10,174 nucleotides of DNA from Thermoplasmata archaeon (GTDB lineage: Archaea; Thermoplasmatota; Thermoplasmata; Thermoplasmatales; Thermoplasmataceae). This document shows, piece after piece, positions 7,037-10,174 of the stretch; position 1 is the stretch's first letter, and each line of letters begins with the position of its first letter. The DNA lies in assembly GCA_021797955.1 (NCBI GenBank), contig JAJZYV010000033.1, positions 1-10,174 on the forward strand. Reading direction: 5' to 3'. The notes below the pieces were generated by a model. It saw only the letters and a list, made by a program, of their open reading frames with translations, was not told where the DNA came from and made no database searches. A program made the translations under genes and the position numbers.

Positions 7037-7082
7037 TAGTTAAGATTATTCTCAGGATCAAGCATGGTATTTTTCTTAACTA
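7037..7082. repeat. 9-bp inverted repeat in the rpo7/acyl-CoA dehydrogenase intergenic region
   Basis: TAGTTAAGA (7037-7045) and TCTTAACTA (7074-7082) are perfect inverted copies separated by 28 bases. The right arm overlaps the start of the probable rpo7 TATA box and the left arm lies in the rpo7 leader. It could be a pair of operator half-sites or a leader RNA stem. Function is not shown by the sequence. Confidence 0.4.
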
Positions 7083-7088
7083 TAAAAA
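7081..7088 (-). promoter_or_regulatory. rpo7: Probable TATA box of the rpo7 operon
   Basis: On the minus strand this reads TTTTTATA. Transcription would start near 7059 and leave a leader of about 58 bases before the TTG, consistent with the Shine-Dalgarno GAGGG used there. It is overlapped by one arm of the inverted repeat at 7074-7082. Confidence 0.4.
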
Positions 7089-7137
7089 TATCTGGTAAAA
7101 TTTTCTCCTATTGTTTTATTGATCAAGAATCAAAAAG

Positions 7138-7145
7138 TTATAAAG
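7138..7145 (+). promoter_or_regulatory. TATA box of the acyl-CoA dehydrogenase operon
   Basis: TTATAAAG preceded by a purine-rich CAAAAAG that fits a TFB recognition element. The expected transcript start about 26 bases downstream falls at 7168, on the second in-frame ATG, suggesting a leaderless message starting there rather than at 7159. Just upstream, TTGAT-N5-ATCAA (7119-7133) forms a 15-bp imperfect palindrome. Confidence 0.5.
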
Positions 7146-7158
7146 AGTCTTCTAACAT

Positions 7159-8322
7159 ATGGAAAGAATGATTGCAACCGAAAAGGAAGAACATAAATCT
7201 TTGAGGGAGAATGTCAGAGATTTCGTTAAAAAGAAGGTAGAACCAATATGTATTAAGATGGATGAAGAGGATATGTTTCCCATTGATCTTTTTAAGGAAA
7301 TGGGAAAAATGGGCTATCTTGGTGTTACTATACCAGAGGAATATGGTGGATCAGGAATGGATTATCTCTCTCAGGGGATAATAGAGGAAGAAATAGGATA
7401 TTCATCAGCCTCCTTGGCTCTGTCTTATGGAGCTCATAGTAATCTCTGCCTTGACAGTTTATTTAGAAATGGTTCTTCAATGCAGAGGGAAGAATATGTT
7501 CCAAAACTTTCAAGCGGGCAATGGATAGGTTCTCTGGGATTGACAGAACCGTCTTCAGGCTCAGATGCCCTTGCAATGAAAACCAATGCAACAAAAAACG
7601 GAGACTCATTCACAATTAACGGCTCAAAGACACTTATAACCAATGCTCCATATTCAGATTTCTTCCTGACATATGCAAAAACGGGGGACAACTATACTGC
7701 ATTTGCAATACTCAGCACTGATGAGGGATTTTCCAGAGGAAAGAAATTTAATAAAATGGGGATGAGAGGCTCACCCACAGGCGAGATTTATTTTCAGAAT
7801 TTGAAAATCAAAGAAGATCGGATTGTGGGAAAACCGGGTGGTGCCAAGGACATAATACTAAGCGGGCTCAACATCGAAAGAATTATTCTTTCATTCATCT
7901 TTGTAGGAATCGCAAGGAGGGCATTGGAAGAATCGTTAAAGTATTCTATTGAAAGGAAACAATTCGGTCAGCATCTCTATGAATTTGAAATGATACAGGA
8001 TAAACTTGCAACCATGTATACAAAGTATGAAACGGCAAGGATAATGGCTTATGAATCATTGAGCAGGGTTCAGGAAGATAAAATGGATGCCCTTCATGCA
8101 GCTTCTGCCATCCTCTATGCAGCAGAAATCTCAGAACAGGTTTCAAGGGAGGCAATTCAGATCCATGGAGGATATGGTTATGTCAAGGATTCAGGCATAG
8201 AGAGACTCCTTAGAGATGCCATATTGGGGCAAATAGGAGCTGGAACAACAGAAATAAGAAAACATATTATATCGGGTGCTCTGGTAAAACAATTCAAGGA
8301 TAATCCAAGGATCTTAGAATGA
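7159..8322 (+). CDS. Acyl-CoA dehydrogenase, isovaleryl-CoA dehydrogenase-like
   Basis: A 387-residue FAD-dependent acyl-CoA dehydrogenase that removes two hydrogens from an acyl-CoA, passing electrons to an electron-transfer flavoprotein. Family landmarks are IPEEYGGSGMDYL (58-70), the FAD/substrate segment LGLTEPSSGSDA (126-137), SKTLITNAPYSD (156-167), RKQFG (266-270), QIHGGYGY (334-341) and GAGTTEIR (360-367). The stretch LALSYGAHSNLCLDSLFRNG (86-105) closely resembles isovaleryl-CoA dehydrogenase. The medium-chain enzyme's catalytic Glu (YEGT motif) is Ala here (A361), while Glu240 in GLNIER occupies the place of the isovaleryl enzyme's catalytic Glu254. A branched short-chain substrate from leucine or lipid breakdown is therefore likely; exact substrate is inference. 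ATG 7159 gives the longest reading; the TATA spacing favours ATG 7168, three codons later. The stop overlaps the nmd3 start by 4 bases. Confidence 0.93.
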   Translation: MERMIATEKEEHKSLRENVRDFVKKKVEPICIKMDEEDMFPIDLFKEMGKMGYLGVTIPEEYGGSGMDYLSQGIIEEEIGYSSASLALSYGAHSNLCLDSLFRNGSSMQREEYVPKLSSGQWIGSLGLTEPSSGSDALAMKTNATKNGDSFTINGSKTLITNAPYSDFFLTYAKTGDNYTAFAILSTDEGFSRGKKFNKMGMRGSPTGEIYFQNLKIKEDRIVGKPGGAKDIILSGLNIERIILSFIFVGIARRALEESLKYSIERKQFGQHLYEFEMIQDKLATMYTKYETARIMAYESLSRVQEDKMDALHAASAILYAAEISEQVSREAIQIHGGYGYVKDSGIERLLRDAILGQIGAGTTEIRKHIISGALVKQFKDNPRILE

Positions 8323-9329
8323 AATGTATAAATTGCGGAAAGAATGAGGCCATAGAACGAGGACTATGTGCCATATGTATCTCAGAAAGCATTAAGGTTA
8401 TCCCCCCGGGAACGTATGAAATAACAGTGTGTCCTAAATGTGAATCTGTTCTGGTTGGAAAGAGATGGGTTGAGGAGAACGGCCAGAGTCTATTTGAAAA
8501 AAAACTTATGGAATCAATATCCACGAATGACAAGAACGGAATTGTAGATTTGTCAAATTCAGGAATTAAAATAAATGATTATAAGGGTACAGCCACACTC
8601 CATGTATCTGTTAAGAGGAAAGGCTTGGAGAATATTGAGCAGGAGTTTGAAATACCGTACAAGGTAAGGAAAATAAGCTGCCCTTCCTGTAACAAGGCAA
8701 CTGGATCATATTATGAAGGGAAGATCCAGATACGTGGGTTCAAGGATGTAAACAGCCCCCTTCTGGAAAAGATCACCGAGTTTATTCTGAGAAGGATGGA
8801 TATATATTCCAAAAAATCAAACGATTCCTTTGTGTCTTCCGTTGAAAGACTCAGGGAGGGATACGACATATATCTTGGTAAAAAAAATGATTGTGACAGG
8901 ATATGTAAGGAAATATCAAGGGATTACTTTTCCAATCTGAACGTATCCAAAACGCTTGCAGGTATGAAAGAGGGTCATGAGATTTATAGATACACATATT
9001 CCATGCGAATTCTTGATCTGGTTCCGGGAGATATTGTGGAAGTCAACGGAGTAGAATTCATGCTTAGAAGAATTTCTCCGCAGGTCATATATCTTATAGA
9101 TACTGAAAAGAAAAGAGATGTCATTGTGAGACAAAATGAATTTTTTTCATCGAGATTCATTATAAGAAATTTTGCCGCGGATAAAAGAAGATTTATCAGG
9201 ATATCAGGTACGGACAGTGAAACGGTTTTTATGGATTCTTTGGATTTCAAGCAGGTTACCCTAAGAGAGGCAATCAGCGATGAGGAAATCGACCTATTTC
9301 TTTATAGAGAAGAATATTATCGCTTATAG
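8319..9329 (+). CDS. nmd3: Archaeal Nmd3-type 60S/50S subunit factor
   Basis: A 336-residue homologue of the N-terminal part of eukaryotic Nmd3, the large-subunit export and maturation adaptor. Zinc-binding cysteines occur as CxxC pairs at C3/C6, C17/C20, C38/C41 and C121/C124. The family signature SYYEGKIQIRG follows at 130-140. The later part (about 215-336) holds beta-rich domains, including RILDLVPGDIVEVNGVEFMLRRIS, like the OB/SH3-type domains of the family. Archaea have no nucleus, so the protein probably acts in subunit maturation, storage or quality control; this is inference from homology. The ATG overlaps the acyl-CoA dehydrogenase stop (ATGA), with AAGGAT upstream as ribosome binding site, so the two genes are cotranscribed. 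Arginine deiminase follows after 10 bases. Confidence 0.9.
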   Translation: MKCINCGKNEAIERGLCAICISESIKVIPPGTYEITVCPKCESVLVGKRWVEENGQSLFEKKLMESISTNDKNGIVDLSNSGIKINDYKGTATLHVSVKRKGLENIEQEFEIPYKVRKISCPSCNKATGSYYEGKIQIRGFKDVNSPLLEKITEFILRRMDIYSKKSNDSFVSSVERLREGYDIYLGKKNDCDRICKEISRDYFSNLNVSKTLAGMKEGHEIYRYTYSMRILDLVPGDIVEVNGVEFMLRRISPQVIYLIDTEKKRDVIVRQNEFFSSRFIIRNFAADKRRFIRISGTDSETVFMDSLDFKQVTLREAISDEEIDLFLYREEYYRL

Positions 9330-9339
9330 GTGTTCAGAA

Positions 9340-10174
9340 ATGTGGGTAAATGCTGAATTTGATACTTTAAGGGAAGTTATTATGCACAGGCCGGGGCCTG
9401 AGATAGAATATGCAATGCTGGCACCAAAGCAATTCCTCTTCGAAAGACCATTCCGGTCAAGAGAAGCCCTTAAGGAGCATGAGGAACTGGAATCAATTCT
9501 TAAGCAAAACGGAGTGCGTGTAAGTATTTTGAGAGATCTGGTTATTGAGACAGCCGATTCCGATAAGATATTCAGGAGGGCACTGGAACAAAAGGTGGGA
9601 GAAACAGTGCGTTATTATGGATCCATGGAAACAGCCTCTGAAATGAAGAAAGAGCTTGAAAAAAATCTATGCATACTGGATTCTAGCACGCTTTTCAACA
9701 CACTGATCCTTGAACCATCAATAGACATAAAGAAAATTAATCAATCTGATCCGGGATATCCGACTATTTATTCCAATCTCCCGCTTGCTAACCTTTATTT
9801 TATGCGAGACCAACAGGCTGTGAGCAATAATGGAATTATTATTGGAAACATGAGAATGTCTCAAAGGTCAAGGGAAACTGAACTGACCGAATTCATTTTT
9901 TCAAACAAATTTGGAAAGGATAATCTTAAAACGATAAGTGGCGACTCGAAATTCGAGGGTGGGGATTACATTCCTGCCGGGGACTTCGGCCTTATAGGGA
10001 TCGGTCCAAGAACAAATATGGCAGGCGCTCTGGATTTCATGAACAGTGGCATTTCCTCACATGACGAGATTTTGATTTTGGAAAATCCCATATACGATTT
10101 CATGACAAATAGCGATAGAGGTTCAATGGTTAATATGCATCTGGACACTTACTTTAATATTGCTTCAGATTCAG
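9340..10174 (+). CDS. arcA: Arginine deiminase (amidinotransferase superfamily), C-terminus outside window
   Basis: The first 278 residues of a protein that stays open to the right edge. The start ATG 9340 is preceded by AGGTG 7 bases upstream and lies 10 bases after the nmd3 stop. The N-terminus FDTLREVIMHRPGPEIE and later LANLYFMRD (149-157), FEGGD (205-209), GIGPRTN (220-226) and MHLDTYFN (266-273) match arginine deiminases in order and spacing. Expected active-site residues Asp157, Glu206, Arg224, His267 and Asp269 are present; the nucleophilic Cys, expected near residue 395-400, is beyond the window. The enzyme hydrolyses arginine to citrulline and ammonia in the cytoplasm. The usual FTRDPF motif is FMRDQQ here. 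Ammonia release could aid pH homeostasis or feed a carbamoyl-phosphate route to ATP in an acidophile; both are inference, since no ornithine carbamoyltransferase or carbamate kinase is visible. Confidence 0.88.
   Translation, partial: MWVNAEFDTLREVIMHRPGPEIEYAMLAPKQFLFERPFRSREALKEHEELESILKQNGVRVSILRDLVIETADSDKIFRRALEQKVGETVRYYGSMETASEMKKELEKNLCILDSSTLFNTLILEPSIDIKKINQSDPGYPTIYSNLPLANLYFMRDQQAVSNNGIIIGNMRMSQRSRETELTEFIFSNKFGKDNLKTISGDSKFEGGDYIPAGDFGLIGIGPRTNMAGALDFMNSGISSHDEILILENPIYDFMTNSDRGSMVNMHLDTYFNIASDS

Noticed and set aside
1..10174. CRISPR array, insertion sequence, tRNA or rRNA
   Set aside because: I saw no regularly spaced direct repeats, transposase motifs, terminal inverted repeats with target duplications, or tRNA/rRNA signatures on either strand.

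Overview
The window reads as chromosomal DNA of an AT-rich euryarchaeon, most likely a member of the Thermoplasmata (Ferroplasma/Cuniculiplasma-like). The evidence is a set of archaeal information-processing genes (Rpo7, Spt4, S24e, S27ae, Nmd3), the archaea-specific families DUF359, DUF763 and DUF2175, promoters with a TATA box about 25 bases before the start codon (leaderless transcripts), and low GC. The genus assignment is inference.

Layout. Left (1-3732, + strand): a tandem winged-helix regulator, open at the left edge, followed by a long Ser/Asn/Thr-rich membrane-anchored surface protein of 839 residues. Middle (3739-5197): the DUF763 protein (- strand) and a small DUF2175 zinc-binding protein (+ strand) diverge from one short intergenic region. 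A single TATA box there appears able to serve both genes, and it sits inside a 22-bp inverted repeat. Next (5276-7000, - strand): a compact operon rpo7 - spt4 - DUF359 (GTP-dependent dephospho-CoA kinase) - rps24e - rps27ae, with genes abutting or overlapping by a few bases. The 53-residue S27ae gene is easy to overlook. Right (7159-10174, + strand): an operon of an isovaleryl-type acyl-CoA dehydrogenase, the ribosome export/quality factor Nmd3, and an arginine deiminase cut by the right edge of the window.

How it works together. The minus-strand operon supplies the RNA polymerase stalk and elongation factor, two small-subunit ribosomal proteins, and a coenzyme A biosynthesis step. The divergent right-hand operon combines branched-chain acyl-CoA oxidation, 60S-type subunit biology and arginine catabolism. 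The left part is a cell-surface locus with a possible regulator.

The window contains no tRNA, rRNA, CRISPR array or insertion sequence that I can see. Most of it is ordinary conserved archaeal chromosome. The least explained parts are the surface protein, the DUF763/DUF2175 pair with its shared promoter, and the palindromes in the two divergent promoter regions.
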